This document shows positions 33,824 through 43,460 of a stretch of DNA of 64,000 nucleotides, one piece after another. Below the pieces are notes generated by a model. The model was not told the DNA's origin, made no database searches, and saw only the letters and a program-made list of their open reading frames with translations. A program made the position numbers and the translations under genes. Within the stretch, counting starts at the first letter, position 1. Every line of letters starts with the position of its first letter. The stretch covers positions 124,001-188,000 of the forward strand of contig SUYC01000003.1 of NCBI GenBank assembly GCA_015060625.1, given 5' to 3'. Origin of the DNA: Xylanibacter ruminicola (GTDB lineage: Bacteria > Bacteroidota > Bacteroidia > Bacteroidales > Bacteroidaceae).

Positions 33824-34321
33824 ATGAAAAAGTTGATGATGGCTGCTATCGCCTTATTGATGGCTGTTAGTGCTCAGGCACAGTATCTGAACGACTCTGA
33901 AAAAGTGTTCTCACAGGATAAGTGGTACGTAGGTGCCTCGCTCTCAGGTTTGGATTTGAACTATCACAAGGGTAGCGATTGGACCTTCGATCTTCATGCC
34001 AAAGGCGGTTATCTCATTGCCGACGACTGGATGATTACCGGTGTAGTAGGGTATCAGGATCAGACCGACTTCCCTTCTATTCTCACACTGGGTGCTGGAC
34101 TTCGCTACTATTTCGAGAGCTGCGGCTTGTATGCTGGTGCTACTGCCAAATACATGCATTGCGATGATTTCAGCGATTTCCGTCCAGAACTGAGCGTAGG
34201 CTATGCTTACTTCCTGACAGGTAAGCTCACTATCGAGCCCGAGGTTTACTACGAGCACAGCACCAAGGATTCTAACTATTCAGGATTTGGTGTGCGACTT
34301 GGATTTGGAATATACTTTTAA
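33824..34321 (+). CDS. Small outer-membrane beta-barrel-like protein (165 aa)
   Basis: A signal peptide (MKKLMMAAIALLMAVSAQAQ) is followed by alternating amphipathic beta strands rich in Tyr and Gly (KWYVGASLSGLDLNYH, WTFDLHAKGGYLIADDWMITGVVGYQ, LGAGLRYYFESCGLYAGATAKY). The ending GVRLGFGIYF has the C-terminal aromatic residue typical of outer-membrane barrels. Eight strands fit its length. It starts 13 nt after cstA, so the two are probably co-transcribed. The function is unknown. Confidence 0.75.
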   Translation: MKKLMMAAIALLMAVSAQAQYLNDSEKVFSQDKWYVGASLSGLDLNYHKGSDWTFDLHAKGGYLIADDWMITGVVGYQDQTDFPSILTLGAGLRYYFESCGLYAGATAKYMHCDDFSDFRPELSVGYAYFLTGKLTIEPEVYYEHSTKDSNYSGFGVRLGFGIYF

Positions 34322-34377
34322 GAATTGAAGAATTAAAGAATAAAAAAATAAAAGAATAAAAAAGAATTAAAGTATTT

Positions 34378-35229
34378 ATGTTAAGTGTTGATGAATTGGT
34401 TGACAGACTGATTGATCTGTCGTTTGCCGAGGATATTGGTGATGGCGATCACACTACCTTGTGCTGCATCCCCGAGGATGCAATGGGTAAGAGCCATCTG
34501 CTGATTAAGGAAGATGGTATCCTGGCAGGAGTAGAAATTGCGAAAGAAGTGTTCCACCGTTTCGACCCCACTATGCAGGTAGAGGTGTTGATGCAGGATG
34601 GAACCCGCGTAAAGAAAGGCGATATCGCCATGATTGTTTCAGGAAAGATTCGTTCACTGCTGCAAACCGAGCGCCTGATGCTGAACATCATGCAGCGCAT
34701 GAGTGGCATTGCTACCATGACCGATAAGTATGTGAAGCGTTTGGAGGGTACCAACACCCGTGTGCTCGATACCCGCAAAACCACACCCGGTATGCGTATG
34801 CTCGAAAAGCAGGCCGTGAAGATTGGTGGTGGTTGCAATCACCGTATCGGACTCTTCGATATGATTCTGCTCAAGGACAATCATGTTGATTTCGCAGGTG
34901 GCATCACCAACGCTATCGATCGTTGCCACAAGTATCTCGAAGAGAAGGGTTTGAACCTGAAGATTGAGATCGAGGTTCGTTCGTTCGATGAGTTGCAGCA
35001 GGTGCTCGACCACGGAGGTGTGGATCGTATCATGCTCGACAACTTCAGTGTGCCCGATACCAAGAAGGCTGTCGATATCATTAACCATCGTTATGAGACA
35101 GAATCGAGTGGTGGTATCACCTTCGACACCATTCGCGATTATGCCGAGCAGGGTGTAGATTTCATCAGTGTTGGAGCGCTCACACACTCTGTTAAGGGTC
35201 TCGACATGTCGTTCAAAGCATGCGAATAA
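34378..35229 (+). CDS. nadC: Nicotinate-nucleotide diphosphorylase (carboxylating)
   Basis: NadC converts quinolinate and PRPP to nicotinate mononucleotide in NAD synthesis. The 283-aa protein has ALAEDIGDGDHTT-like SFAEDIGDGDHTT near residue 15, ERLMLNIMQRMSGIATMT near 99, DTRKTTPGMRMLEKQAVKIGGGCNHRIGLFDMILLKDNH (about 130-168; catalytic and phosphate-binding residues) and IEVRSFDELQQVL. The start follows an A-rich spacer of repeated GAATTAAAGAAT-like units. It stands alone, with a palindromic repeat after it. Confidence 0.96.
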   Translation: MLSVDELVDRLIDLSFAEDIGDGDHTTLCCIPEDAMGKSHLLIKEDGILAGVEIAKEVFHRFDPTMQVEVLMQDGTRVKKGDIAMIVSGKIRSLLQTERLMLNIMQRMSGIATMTDKYVKRLEGTNTRVLDTRKTTPGMRMLEKQAVKIGGGCNHRIGLFDMILLKDNHVDFAGGITNAIDRCHKYLEEKGLNLKIEIEVRSFDELQQVLDHGGVDRIMLDNFSVPDTKKAVDIINHRYETESSGGITFDTIRDYAEQGVDFISVGALTHSVKGLDMSFKACE

Positions 35230-35236
35230 TAATTTA

Positions 35237-35321
35237 AACACAGAGATACAGAGGTACAGAGTTATTTTATTAGGAAGATAACGAAAAAAATAAAACCTCT
35301 GTATCTCTGTACCTCTGTGTT
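35237..35321. repeat. Palindromic intergenic repeat (AACACAGAG family), copy 3
   Basis: It begins just after the nadC stop and shows the same outer arms as the two leu-operon copies. The inner halves are again A/T-rich and variable. Confidence 0.9.
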
Positions 35322-35349
35322 TTTAAATATATATAATATATTAAGGTAT

Positions 35350-37074
35350 ATGAAAAGAAAACTGATACTAGCAATTTCGCTGATGGCCGTGATGGGCGCA
35401 TCGGCATGTACAAACTTTATTGTTGGCAAGAAAGCCAGCGCCGACGGTTCGGTGTTTGTCACCTACAATGCCGACTCTTACGGCGCCTTTATGCCCCTCT
35501 ATCACTATCCTGCCGCCAAGCATCAGCCTGGTGATATGCGTAAGGTGTACGAGTGGGATACAAACAAGTATCTCGGCGAGATTGCCGAGGCTGCCGAGAC
35601 CTATAATGTGATTGGCAACTCCAATGAGTGGCAGGTAACCATTGGCGAGACTACCTTTGGTGGTCGCCACGAGATGGCCGACTCAACAGGTGTTATCGAC
35701 TATGGTTCACTGATCTACATCGCCCTGCAGCGTTCTAAGACCGCTCGCCAGGCTCTGCAGATTATGACTTCGCTCGTCGAGCAGTATGGTTACTACTCTG
35801 AGGGTGAGACCTTCTCAGTAGCTGATAAGGACGAGGCTTGGATGCTGGAGATGATGGGTTGCGGTCCTGATCGCACCAAGTCGAAGGAGCGCACTGTTTG
35901 GGTAGCTGTTCGCATTCCCGACAATGCAGTAGCAGCCCACGCCAACCAGAGCCGCATCACCAAGTTCCTGGACGGTCGTTATGTGAAGGTTCAGATGAAG
36001 GACCTTTTGGGCAAGAAATATGCCGTCAACGGTAAGAAGCCAGTGCCCAACCTGATGCTCTGCTCAGCCAATGTTGTGAGCTACGCCCGCACCATGGGCT
36101 GGTATGATGGTAAGGATGCCGACTTCAGCTACAATGCCGCCTATGCAGCCCCCGACTTCTCAGGTCGCCGTTACTGCGAGGCTCGCGTATGGAGCTTCTT
36201 CAACCGCTTTGCCGACGACTTCTCTGAGTACGTGCCTTATGCAGCTGGTTTCGAGAAGAATGCCAAGGAGATGCCCCTCTGGATTATCCCTAACAAGAAG
36301 GTGACCCTTCAGGATCTGCGCGATGCCATGCGCGACCACTACGAGAACACCCCATTCGCTCTCGATCAGAACATCGGTGGTGGTATCTACGAGATGCCTT
36401 ACCGTCCATCACCCCTTTCATTCAAGGTGGATGATGTCGAGGTGACCAACGAGCGCCCCATCTCAACCCAGCAGACAGCCTGGAGCTTCATCTCACAGAT
36501 GCGCTCCTCTATGCCTCGCGAGGTAGGAGCCTGCTTCTGGTTTGGTAACGACGATGGCAACATGGTGGCCTATACCCCTATGTATTCTTGCATCACTCGT
36601 CGCCCCAAGTGCTTCACCGAGGAAGGGGTGGATGATGTTACCTTCTCTATGGACAATGCCTTCTGGGTGTGCAACTGGGTGAGCAACATGGTTTATCCTC
36701 GCTACTCGATGATGTTCCCATCACTCAAGGAGGTTCGCGACTCGCTCGATGCCTCTTACGACAAGCTTCAGCCCGAGATTGAGGCCAAGGCCCTGGCTCT
36801 GCCTACAGCCCAGGAGCGCATCCAGTACCTCACCAACTACAGCTGTCAGAAAGGCGATGAGATGATTGCCCGTTGGCAGAAGCTCGCCTTCTTCCTCATT
36901 GTGAAGTACAATGACATGGCCGTCAAGCCCACCGATGCCAATGGCACCTTCAAGCGTTCGCCTTATGGCGGTGGTGCCCGTGTGCAGCGTCCCGGCTATT
37001 CTGAGCAGTACAAGCGCGCCCTGCTCAAGCTCACAGGCGACAAGTATATCATGCCAAAAGAGGAGAAGAAGTGA
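35350..37074 (+). CDS. C69-family dipeptidase (574 aa)
   Basis: The start is ATG 35350; an earlier in-frame Met (35317) lies inside the upstream repeat region. A signal peptide (KRKLILAISLMAVMGASA) ends at Cys19, followed by TNFIVGKKASADGSVFVTYNADSYG. In C69 (PepD-like) Ntn-hydrolases this Cys is the N-terminal nucleophile released by processing, so it should not be read simply as a lipobox. Further family blocks are GGRHEMADSTGVIDYGSLIYIALQRS and DEAWMLEMMG. It is a secreted or periplasmic dipeptidase. Its stop overlaps the ATG of the HAD gene (TGATG). Confidence 0.9.
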   Translation: MKRKLILAISLMAVMGASACTNFIVGKKASADGSVFVTYNADSYGAFMPLYHYPAAKHQPGDMRKVYEWDTNKYLGEIAEAAETYNVIGNSNEWQVTIGETTFGGRHEMADSTGVIDYGSLIYIALQRSKTARQALQIMTSLVEQYGYYSEGETFSVADKDEAWMLEMMGCGPDRTKSKERTVWVAVRIPDNAVAAHANQSRITKFLDGRYVKVQMKDLLGKKYAVNGKKPVPNLMLCSANVVSYARTMGWYDGKDADFSYNAAYAAPDFSGRRYCEARVWSFFNRFADDFSEYVPYAAGFEKNAKEMPLWIIPNKKVTLQDLRDAMRDHYENTPFALDQNIGGGIYEMPYRPSPLSFKVDDVEVTNERPISTQQTAWSFISQMRSSMPREVGACFWFGNDDGNMVAYTPMYSCITRRPKCFTEEGVDDVTFSMDNAFWVCNWVSNMVYPRYSMMFPSLKEVRDSLDASYDKLQPEIEAKALALPTAQERIQYLTNYSCQKGDEMIARWQKLAFFLIVKYNDMAVKPTDANGTFKRSPYGGGARVQRPGYSEQYKRALLKLTGDKYIMPKEEKK

Positions 37075-37718
37075 TGAAGACATTCAAAGCCGCACTTTTC
37101 GACCTTGATGGCGTCGTATTCGACACTGAACCCCAGTACACTGTGTTCTGGGGTTCTCAGTGCCGTCTCTATCACCCCGAGCATCCTGGTCTGGAGCACG
37201 AAATCAAAGGTCAGACGCTCACACAAATCTACGATCAGTGGTTCAGTGGCCCTCTGCTCAGCGAGCAGGCCGTTATCACCGAGCGTTTGAACGAGTACGA
37301 GAGTCAGATGCACTACGATTATATCGAAGGCTTCGAACAGATGATTGCCGATTTGCGCAGCCATGGTGTCAAGACAGCTGTTGTCACCAGCAGCAATCTG
37401 CCCAAGATGCAGGCCGTGTATCGTTATCAGCCCGAATTCAAGAACCTGTTCGATGCCATTCTCACCAGCGAGGATTTCGAGCGCAGCAAGCCCGATCCCG
37501 ACTGTTATCTCAAGGCAGCCGCCCGTTTGGGAGCTCACATCGATGAGTGTATTGTTTTCGAGGATAGTTTCAATGGTCTGCGTTCAGGTCGCGCCGCCCA
37601 GATGAAGGTGGTAGGTCTTACCACCACCAATCCTGCCGAAGCCATTCGTGAACTGTCTGATATCCAGATAGCCGACTATCGTGCTATCGATTTCAAGGCA
37701 CTTTCCTCACTGCTTTAG
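37074..37718 (+). CDS. HAD-superfamily hydrolase, beta-phosphoglucomutase-like (214 aa)
   Basis: Motif I is FDLDGVVFDTE (nucleophile and acid/base Asp), motif II VTSSN, the motif III Lys lies in ERSKPDPDCY, and motif IV is VFEDSFNGLRSG. The helical cap between residues 18 and 80 is of the beta-PGM/phosphatase class (subfamily I). It acts in the cytoplasm on a small phosphorylated metabolite that cannot be specified from sequence. The start is placed at ATG 37074, overlapping the dipeptidase stop by one base; a GTG one codon earlier is possible. Confidence 0.9.
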   Translation: MKTFKAALFDLDGVVFDTEPQYTVFWGSQCRLYHPEHPGLEHEIKGQTLTQIYDQWFSGPLLSEQAVITERLNEYESQMHYDYIEGFEQMIADLRSHGVKTAVVTSSNLPKMQAVYRYQPEFKNLFDAILTSEDFERSKPDPDCYLKAAARLGAHIDECIVFEDSFNGLRSGRAAQMKVVGLTTTNPAEAIRELSDIQIADYRAIDFKALSSLL

Positions 37719-37749
37719 GGAATTCCCCATTGCCATTTATGGTTTTTCC

Positions 37750-37781
37750 TTTGCTAGAGTAGGGCATAATGCCTATCTTTG
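37750..37781 (+). promoter_or_regulatory. Promoter of the 174-aa lipoprotein gene
   Basis: TTTG (37750-37753), 20-nt spacer, TATCTTTG (37774-37781); the start codon is 55 nt downstream. Confidence 0.75.
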
Positions 37782-37835
37782 CAACATCAAAAGTAAATAA
37801 CGTCTAACAATTAAAGATAAAGAAAGGGTAAAGTT

Positions 37836-38360
37836 ATGAAGAAGCTATACACCACACTGATGATGGCCATGATGGCAATGCTGACACTGTCGCTCACCTC
37901 ATGCGAGACCGACGAGCAGATCGCTTACACACTCGAAGGCACATGGACGGGTGATATGTCTATTGAAGATTGGGATGGCTACAGCTATGTATCATCCGAG
38001 ATCACATTCCTGAAAGACCCCTACACCTATAGCGAGGGTTCAGGTCTTTGGGTAGATTATTACGATCATCGCGGCTATGTTCCCACCCATTTCAACTGGG
38101 TTGTAGAGTATGGCACCATCTATATCCACTTTATCGAGGACAACTGGGATGTAGAGATCCGTCATTACACCCTGAGCGATAATCATTTCAGAGGCAGGTT
38201 CTATGATGGCGATAAGGAAGTTCGCTTCGACCTCTTCAACAGCTCACGTCGTTACGAGAATTCTTACGACTGGGATTACTGGGGTGGCAGCCATTACTAC
38301 ACACGCGGAGCAGTTGCAGATAGCACCACGATATCTCGCCCCCGCCACCGCATCAAGTAG
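37836..38360 (+). CDS. Hypothetical lipoprotein (174 aa)
   Basis: A lipoprotein signal peptide has lipobox LTSC (Cys23) followed by ETDE. The acidic residues after Cys fit export to the outer membrane in Bacteroidota. The mature part of about 150 residues is Trp/Tyr-rich and beta-stranded (LEGTWTGDMSIEDWDGYSYV, ITFLKDPYTYSEGSGLWVDYY, FRGRFYDGDKEVRFDLF), reminiscent of lipocalin-like domains of small Bacteroidota lipoproteins. It has its own promoter. It converges with the SusD gene, whose stop is 20 nt away. The family is not named. Confidence 0.75.
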   Translation: MKKLYTTLMMAMMAMLTLSLTSCETDEQIAYTLEGTWTGDMSIEDWDGYSYVSSEITFLKDPYTYSEGSGLWVDYYDHRGYVPTHFNWVVEYGTIYIHFIEDNWDVEIRHYTLSDNHFRGRFYDGDKEVRFDLFNSSRRYENSYDWDYWGGSHYYTRGAVADSTTISRPRHRIK

Positions 38361-38380
38361 CTTAGATGCCTCTATTCATC

Positions 38381-39973
38381 CTAATATCCAGGGTTCTGCT
38401 TCAGTTCGAATGCAGAACCCTTTGTTGCATCTATCTCAGTTTGTGGAATAGCCACGTATCTGTTGTTGGGCTCCCAGTCGCGCGAGGTGTTCAAGCCTGG
38501 CACGTTGTCCACGTGCAGCACGCTGGTGATGCCCCAGCGCACCACGTCATAGTAGCGATGCCCTTCGCCCACAAACTCCAGATGGTTCTCCTGCTGTATG
38601 TTCTCCAGCGTCAGTGCCACGCGGTGGTTCTTGTCGCCAAACGCACGATCGCGCACCTGGTTCAAGCAGTCAGCACCGCTCACCCCGTCTATATCGCCCG
38701 TAGTCAGCGTCAGCTCAGCATAAGCCAGCAGCGTCTCAGCATAGCGAAAGATGCGCAGGTTGTTACACCAGTTCGTGTCGCCAGTGCCTGTAGGCTTGTG
38801 ATAGCCCGTGCGTGCAGCATATTTCCCCAGGAAGAAACCCGTGTCCTGGAAGCGCATGGTGTAAGATGCTCCCCAAGGCGTTTTGTTCACATCCCCCGCG
38901 GTGCCACCAGTAGCATCGCCACGCAGGTCGCGTATCGAAGCATCACGCCGCTGGTCGCCTTCCTCAAACATGCTGTATGTCTCAGGGCGTACAGGTCCGA
39001 ATCCCCATCCGCCTTCGAATCCCGGATCGTTAATCAATCCGTTAGGCGATATGTATGTGGGCAGGTTGCTTCCGCCGTTGAACCAGGCATTGTCGAAGTC
39101 TTTTGTGCCAGGCAGATTGTTTGCCTCGAAGATTGATTCCGAACAGAATTCACCCTCCTGCAGCCACATGCCCGCATAGTCGGTCATCAGTGCATATTGG
39201 CCACTTTTGATGATAGCAGCCAGTCCCTTGGCAGTCTCCTGATATCTGGCCTGATCCTTCTGATACATCACCGCACGTGCTTTCAGCATATAGGCAGCAG
39301 CCAGACTGGCGCGCCCGTTATTCTCGCCATCGTTGGTGTTCATCTCAGCATCAGTGAAGTGGCCGATAGCCCCCTCCACGTCTTTGATAATCTGCGCATA
39401 CACCTCGTCGGGCGTCAGCTGTCGGCACACGTATGGCGGTTCAAAGAGCGTCTCCTGGAAAGGCACAGCCCCAAAACTGCGCCACAGCATATACAGATAG
39501 AAAGCCCGCAGGAAGAGTGCTTCGGCCTTATATTTCCGGATGAGAGTCGTCTCAGCCGGATTGTTGGTTGCAGCCGTTTCAATCAGTCCGAGCACACTGT
39601 TCACACGCGTGATGCCCGAGGTATAGATATTCCATGTGCCGTTCAGCGTCAGGTTGCCGCTGGTGTTAAACATAGCCACAGCCATGTTCATACCGTTCAT
39701 ACCATCACTGGCATCGCCGCCGCCCTTCCAGAGGTCGTCCGACTGTATGTCGCCAATAAATACCGACGACTCGTAAGAGGCATTAGGAAACGATTCGAAG
39801 TTCAGAATCTGATACGATGCAGCCAGTCCCGAGTTGATGTTCTGCACGTCGCCAGCAGCCCCGGCAGCTCCCTGTGTCGTAGGCTCTGTGTGCAGAAATG
39901 AGTCGCCACACGCTGTGAGCGCCATACCTGCGGTCATAGCCGCTACTGCCATATATAATTTGATGATTTTCAT
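38381..39973 (-). CDS. SusD/RagB-family nutrient-binding lipoprotein (530 aa)
   Basis: An outer-membrane surface lipoprotein: lipobox LTAC (Cys22) after a signal peptide, then the SusD N-terminal helical TPR scaffold (SVLGLIETAATNNPAETTLIRKYKAEALFLRAFYLYMLWRSFGAVPF) and the RagB C-terminal domain. It ends NNRYVAIPQTEIDATKGSAFELKQNPGY, the characteristic end of the family. It pairs with the SusC gene directly upstream (21 nt gap) to import a glycan or other oligomer. The substrate cannot be judged, since no glycoside hydrolase accompanies the pair. Confidence 0.95.
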   Translation of the reverse strand: MKIIKLYMAVAAMTAGMALTACGDSFLHTEPTTQGAAGAAGDVQNINSGLAASYQILNFESFPNASYESSVFIGDIQSDDLWKGGGDASDGMNGMNMAVAMFNTSGNLTLNGTWNIYTSGITRVNSVLGLIETAATNNPAETTLIRKYKAEALFLRAFYLYMLWRSFGAVPFQETLFEPPYVCRQLTPDEVYAQIIKDVEGAIGHFTDAEMNTNDGENNGRASLAAAYMLKARAVMYQKDQARYQETAKGLAAIIKSGQYALMTDYAGMWLQEGEFCSESIFEANNLPGTKDFDNAWFNGGSNLPTYISPNGLINDPGFEGGWGFGPVRPETYSMFEEGDQRRDASIRDLRGDATGGTAGDVNKTPWGASYTMRFQDTGFFLGKYAARTGYHKPTGTGDTNWCNNLRIFRYAETLLAYAELTLTTGDIDGVSGADCLNQVRDRAFGDKNHRVALTLENIQQENHLEFVGEGHRYYDVVRWGITSVLHVDNVPGLNTSRDWEPNNRYVAIPQTEIDATKGSAFELKQNPGY

Positions 39974-39994
39974 TGTCGTATATAGTTATGTGAA

Positions 39995-42900
39995 TTAGAA
40001 TGCAACGTTAGCCCCAACAGTGATGGTTCGCGCCTGTGGGTAGATACCCTTGTCAACACCCAGCGTGGTATAGTCGCCCGATGCCAGTTCTGGTTCAAAT
40101 CCCTTGTAGCTGGTGAAGGTGAGCAGATTCTCAGCCGCCACATACACACGCAGGCGCTGGATAGAAACCAGTCGTGTGAGCTTGGCAGGCAGTGTGTAGC
40201 CTATCTGCGCGTTCTTCAGGCGCAGATACGAACCATTACGTATATAGAGGTCCGATGATTTCCAGTTGCCATTCGGATTGGCCGATGTCATGCGTGGAAT
40301 CCTGTTGGATGTACCTTCCCCATGCCAGCGTTCCAGAATCCACGACGGACGGTTCATCGCAGGCACATCACCACGCTGTGCAAAGTCGAAGATATCATTT
40401 CCAAGTGTGCCCTGCCAGGCAAAGTTCACGTCGATACCTTTCCATTCAGCCCCGAACGAGAAACCATACGTCCAGTCGGGCATGCCCTTTCCAATCTTCG
40501 TACGGTCTTCGTCGCTGATTTTTCCATCCCCATTGAAGTCAACGAAGCGCACATCGCCAGGGTGCGCTGATGGCTGCAGCTCCTTGCCCTGAGCGTTCAC
40601 GTAGCTGTCCACCTCCTGCTGGTTCTGGAACAGCCCATTCGTCTTGTAGCCATAGAAGTAAGGCCAAACCTCGCCGTTCTTAGCATGCACATAGTCGCCC
40701 ACGCCCGATGCTCCGGCGCTCTCGTAGTTCTGCTCGCCCGAAGCGTTACCCAGTTCTATCAGTTTGTTTCTGGCAAACGATGCGTTCACATTGATCCAGT
40801 ATGCGAAGTCCTTGATGCTGTCTTTCCATCCCAGCTCAAACTCCAGTCCCCAGTTCTCCATCGTTCCCAGGTTGCCATAAGGCTTCTCCTGCCCGATGTA
40901 AGTAGGCACGTTCAGCTCAAACAGCATGTCGGTTGTTTTCTTATAGTAGTAATCAAACCCGAACGTCAGTCTGCTGCTTAGGAATCTCATGTCGAAACCA
41001 ATGTCAGTCTGTGTAGAAGTCTCCCATTTGATGTCAGGGTTGGCAGCGCGTGCAGGCGATGTGCCATACACCATTTTTCCCGCCTCCAAACCAGGTTTGG
41101 TAGGGTCGGGGTTCACCACGTAGCTCCCGCCGAAGTAGTAGTTTTGTCCGCCGTTCATCAAGGCGCGATAAGTGAAGTCGGGTATATGCTCATTACCATT
41201 CTGTCCCCAGCTGGCACGAATCTTCAACACGTTCCACCAGGCAGGTTTCAGTTTCTGCAGGTAAGGTTCGTTCCACACGTTCCAACCCAGCGAGAACGAA
41301 GGAAACGTACCCCATTTGTGGTTAGGACCGAAGTGCGAGCTGCCATCACGCCGCATGGTGAACTGCACCATATAGCGCTCCGCAAAGTTATAGTCGATAC
41401 GTCCGAAGTAAGAAGCCAGCGAGGTGTGCGTCACGCCACCATTGCCACCCCATACAGCCGATTGCGACTCAGGAGCGATGGCCGAGTCGATATGAGCGTG
41501 CGTAGGATTATGGTCGAACAGCTGTGAGTCGCTACCACCCAGATTGCGTGATTCATAGCGCGACGCCGACTGTCCCAGCACGATATTCAGATTGTGCCCT
41601 TCAGCAAAAGTCTTACTGTAGGTGAAGTAGTTCTCCGTCTGCCAGCGCAGACTGCGATTCATCTGGCTCTCCACCCAGCTCTGGTCAGTGTGCGTCATGG
41701 TGCCAAGATAGTCCTCGTAGCCATAGCCATCGTACCCCCAGAAAGCCAGGTCGATACCATAAGTACTGCGAAATTTCAGTCCCGGCAGGATGTCGAGTTC
41801 AGCATAAAATGAGCCCACTATCTTGTCAGAGTTATTCTTGCCAGCGCTGGGCCTGTTCAGCAGAGCCAGCGGATTCGTAAGCTCCTGAAATCCCGATGGC
41901 GGCAGCGAGAACACATGTCCGTTCTTCGTCACCGCATTCGGATATTCTGCCAGGATCTGTGCCGCCTCAGTGTCAGAGGCATAAGGCGCTATCAGCGGTG
42001 AGAAAGCGATGGCACTGCCCAGAATCGAGCCATACTCAGAGTTGGTCTCGATACCCGTAGATGTGTCGCGCGTATAACCGATGTTCACGCCCACCTTAAG
42101 TTTGTTCAGATAGTTGCGCGTGGTTTCTTCAAACACCGTGTAGGTAGAGTTGCTGCGCGCGCTCAGTCGCTCGTAGTTCGATAGCCCATAGTCGCCACCC
42201 ACGATACCCTCCTGCTTGAAGTAACCTACAGAGAGGAAGAACGTAGCCTTCTCGCTGCCACCGTTGATGCTCAGCTGGTGCTGCATCACAGGCGCGTTGT
42301 AGTTGAAGGTCTCCTTCTGCCAGTTGGTGTCAGGGCCATGATAGTTATTGATATAGTCGGCCGAGTAGCGTGGCGCATTGCCATCGTTCACCAGTGCCTC
42401 GTTTATAATCGTCATATACTCCTTGGCATTCAGCACCGCCTTCTCCCTCCAGGGATTCTGCCAACCGTAGCTGAAGTCATAGCTGATGCTTGTCTTTCCA
42501 ACCTTACCACTCTTCGTTGTCACCAGCACCACGCCGTTGGCAGCTCTGCTACCATAGATAGCTGCCGATGCTGCATCCTTCAGAATCTCCACCGACTCTA
42601 TATCCGTAGGGTTCAAGTAGTTGATACCACCATCCACAGGCATGCCGTCAACGATATACAGCGGATCAGAGCTGTTCACCGATCCTATACCACGAATGCG
42701 CACTTTCGAGTCAGAGTTAGGCTGTCCCGACGACTGCGTGATCTGCACGCCCGACACCTTTCCCTTCAGTGCATCCTCAATACGCGATGGCTTGGTTAGG
42801 TTCAGGTCGTCGCCGCCCACCTTCGAGATGGCAGCCGTCACCACGCTTTTCTTCTGTACGCCGTAGCCCACCACCACCACGTCCTGCAGCATTTTCGTAT

Positions 42901-43180
42901 CCTCGCGCAGCGTTACCTTCATGTTGCTGGTAGCTTTCAGCTCCTGAGTCAGATAGCCCATATAGCTAACGACGATAGTGGTTCCCTCGTTCACGTTCAG
43001 CGTAAACTCACCATTAAAGTTAGAGATTGTTCCGTTTTGCGGGTTGCCCTTCTCAACAATCGAGGCGCCTATCACGGCATCTCCCAAATTGTCAATCACC
43101 GTACCCGATATTCCTTGGGCCCAAGATGTCGTTGTCACCATCAGTACCAGCAACATCATGATTAGCCTGTTTTTCTTCAT
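39995..43180 (-). CDS. SusC/RagA-family TonB-linked outer-membrane transporter (1061 aa)
   Basis: A signal peptide (LIMMLLVLMVTTTSWAQG) is followed by a carboxypeptidase-D-like domain (GISGTVIDNLGDAVIGASIVEKGNPQNGTISNFNGEFTL). The plug domain follows (TKMLQDVVVVGYGVQKKSVVTAAISKV as TonB-box-like region, SGVQITQSSGQPNSDSKVRIRGIGS, DPLYIVDGMPVDGGINYLNPTDIESVEILKDAASAAIYGSRAANGVVLVTTK). The 22-strand barrel ends NVAF. It works with the SusD lipoprotein to take up nutrients across the outer membrane. Its promoter (43242-43272) belongs to the repeated TTTGGAG family of this region. Confidence 0.97.
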   Translation of the reverse strand: MKKNRLIMMLLVLMVTTTSWAQGISGTVIDNLGDAVIGASIVEKGNPQNGTISNFNGEFTLNVNEGTTIVVSYMGYLTQELKATSNMKVTLREDTKMLQDVVVVGYGVQKKSVVTAAISKVGGDDLNLTKPSRIEDALKGKVSGVQITQSSGQPNSDSKVRIRGIGSVNSSDPLYIVDGMPVDGGINYLNPTDIESVEILKDAASAAIYGSRAANGVVLVTTKSGKVGKTSISYDFSYGWQNPWREKAVLNAKEYMTIINEALVNDGNAPRYSADYINNYHGPDTNWQKETFNYNAPVMQHQLSINGGSEKATFFLSVGYFKQEGIVGGDYGLSNYERLSARSNSTYTVFEETTRNYLNKLKVGVNIGYTRDTSTGIETNSEYGSILGSAIAFSPLIAPYASDTEAAQILAEYPNAVTKNGHVFSLPPSGFQELTNPLALLNRPSAGKNNSDKIVGSFYAELDILPGLKFRSTYGIDLAFWGYDGYGYEDYLGTMTHTDQSWVESQMNRSLRWQTENYFTYSKTFAEGHNLNIVLGQSASRYESRNLGGSDSQLFDHNPTHAHIDSAIAPESQSAVWGGNGGVTHTSLASYFGRIDYNFAERYMVQFTMRRDGSSHFGPNHKWGTFPSFSLGWNVWNEPYLQKLKPAWWNVLKIRASWGQNGNEHIPDFTYRALMNGGQNYYFGGSYVVNPDPTKPGLEAGKMVYGTSPARAANPDIKWETSTQTDIGFDMRFLSSRLTFGFDYYYKKTTDMLFELNVPTYIGQEKPYGNLGTMENWGLEFELGWKDSIKDFAYWINVNASFARNKLIELGNASGEQNYESAGASGVGDYVHAKNGEVWPYFYGYKTNGLFQNQQEVDSYVNAQGKELQPSAHPGDVRFVDFNGDGKISDEDRTKIGKGMPDWTYGFSFGAEWKGIDVNFAWQGTLGNDIFDFAQRGDVPAMNRPSWILERWHGEGTSNRIPRMTSANPNGNWKSSDLYIRNGSYLRLKNAQIGYTLPAKLTRLVSIQRLRVYVAAENLLTFTSYKGFEPELASGDYTTLGVDKGIYPQARTITVGANVAF

Positions 43181-43241
43181 ATTCCGATTATATCAAAATT
43201 AGTTAATACTCAGATTGCACTTACAAATAGGTTTTATGGTG

Positions 43242-43272
43242 CAAATATACACAAAAATTGTGAAACTCCAAA
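43242..43272 (-). promoter_or_regulatory. susC promoter, TTTGGAG-family member 1
   Basis: The complement carries TTTG (43269-43272), 19-nt spacer, TATATTTG (43242-43249). Upstream it has the shared GCAAAAAGTTTGGAG context. Confidence 0.8.
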
Positions 43273-43410
43273 CTTTTTGCAAAAATATTTGCAGTAGATA
43301 TCTATTTCCATTCGTTCCTCGGCTTCATTTTACGCTTCATAATGATGTCATCCGCACCTTTTTGAGATTTTTTGCAAGAGTTTTATGTATGTTAGATGCA
43401 GAAATAGCAA

Positions 43411-43446
43411 AAGCCACCCTCAAAAAACTTGAAGGTGGCTTTTTTT
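43411..43446. terminator. Terminator after the DUF1254 gene
   Basis: AGCCACC (43412-43418) pairs with GGTGGCT (43434-43440), with T and A runs on both sides. The identical hairpin recurs at 48475-48510. Confidence 0.85.
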
Positions 43447-43460
43447 GTATCTAACCCCGA

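Noticed and set aside
35317..35349. Earlier Met for the C69 dipeptidase
   Set aside because: It lies in the A/T-rich tail of the palindromic repeat and would destroy the signal peptide ending at Cys19.
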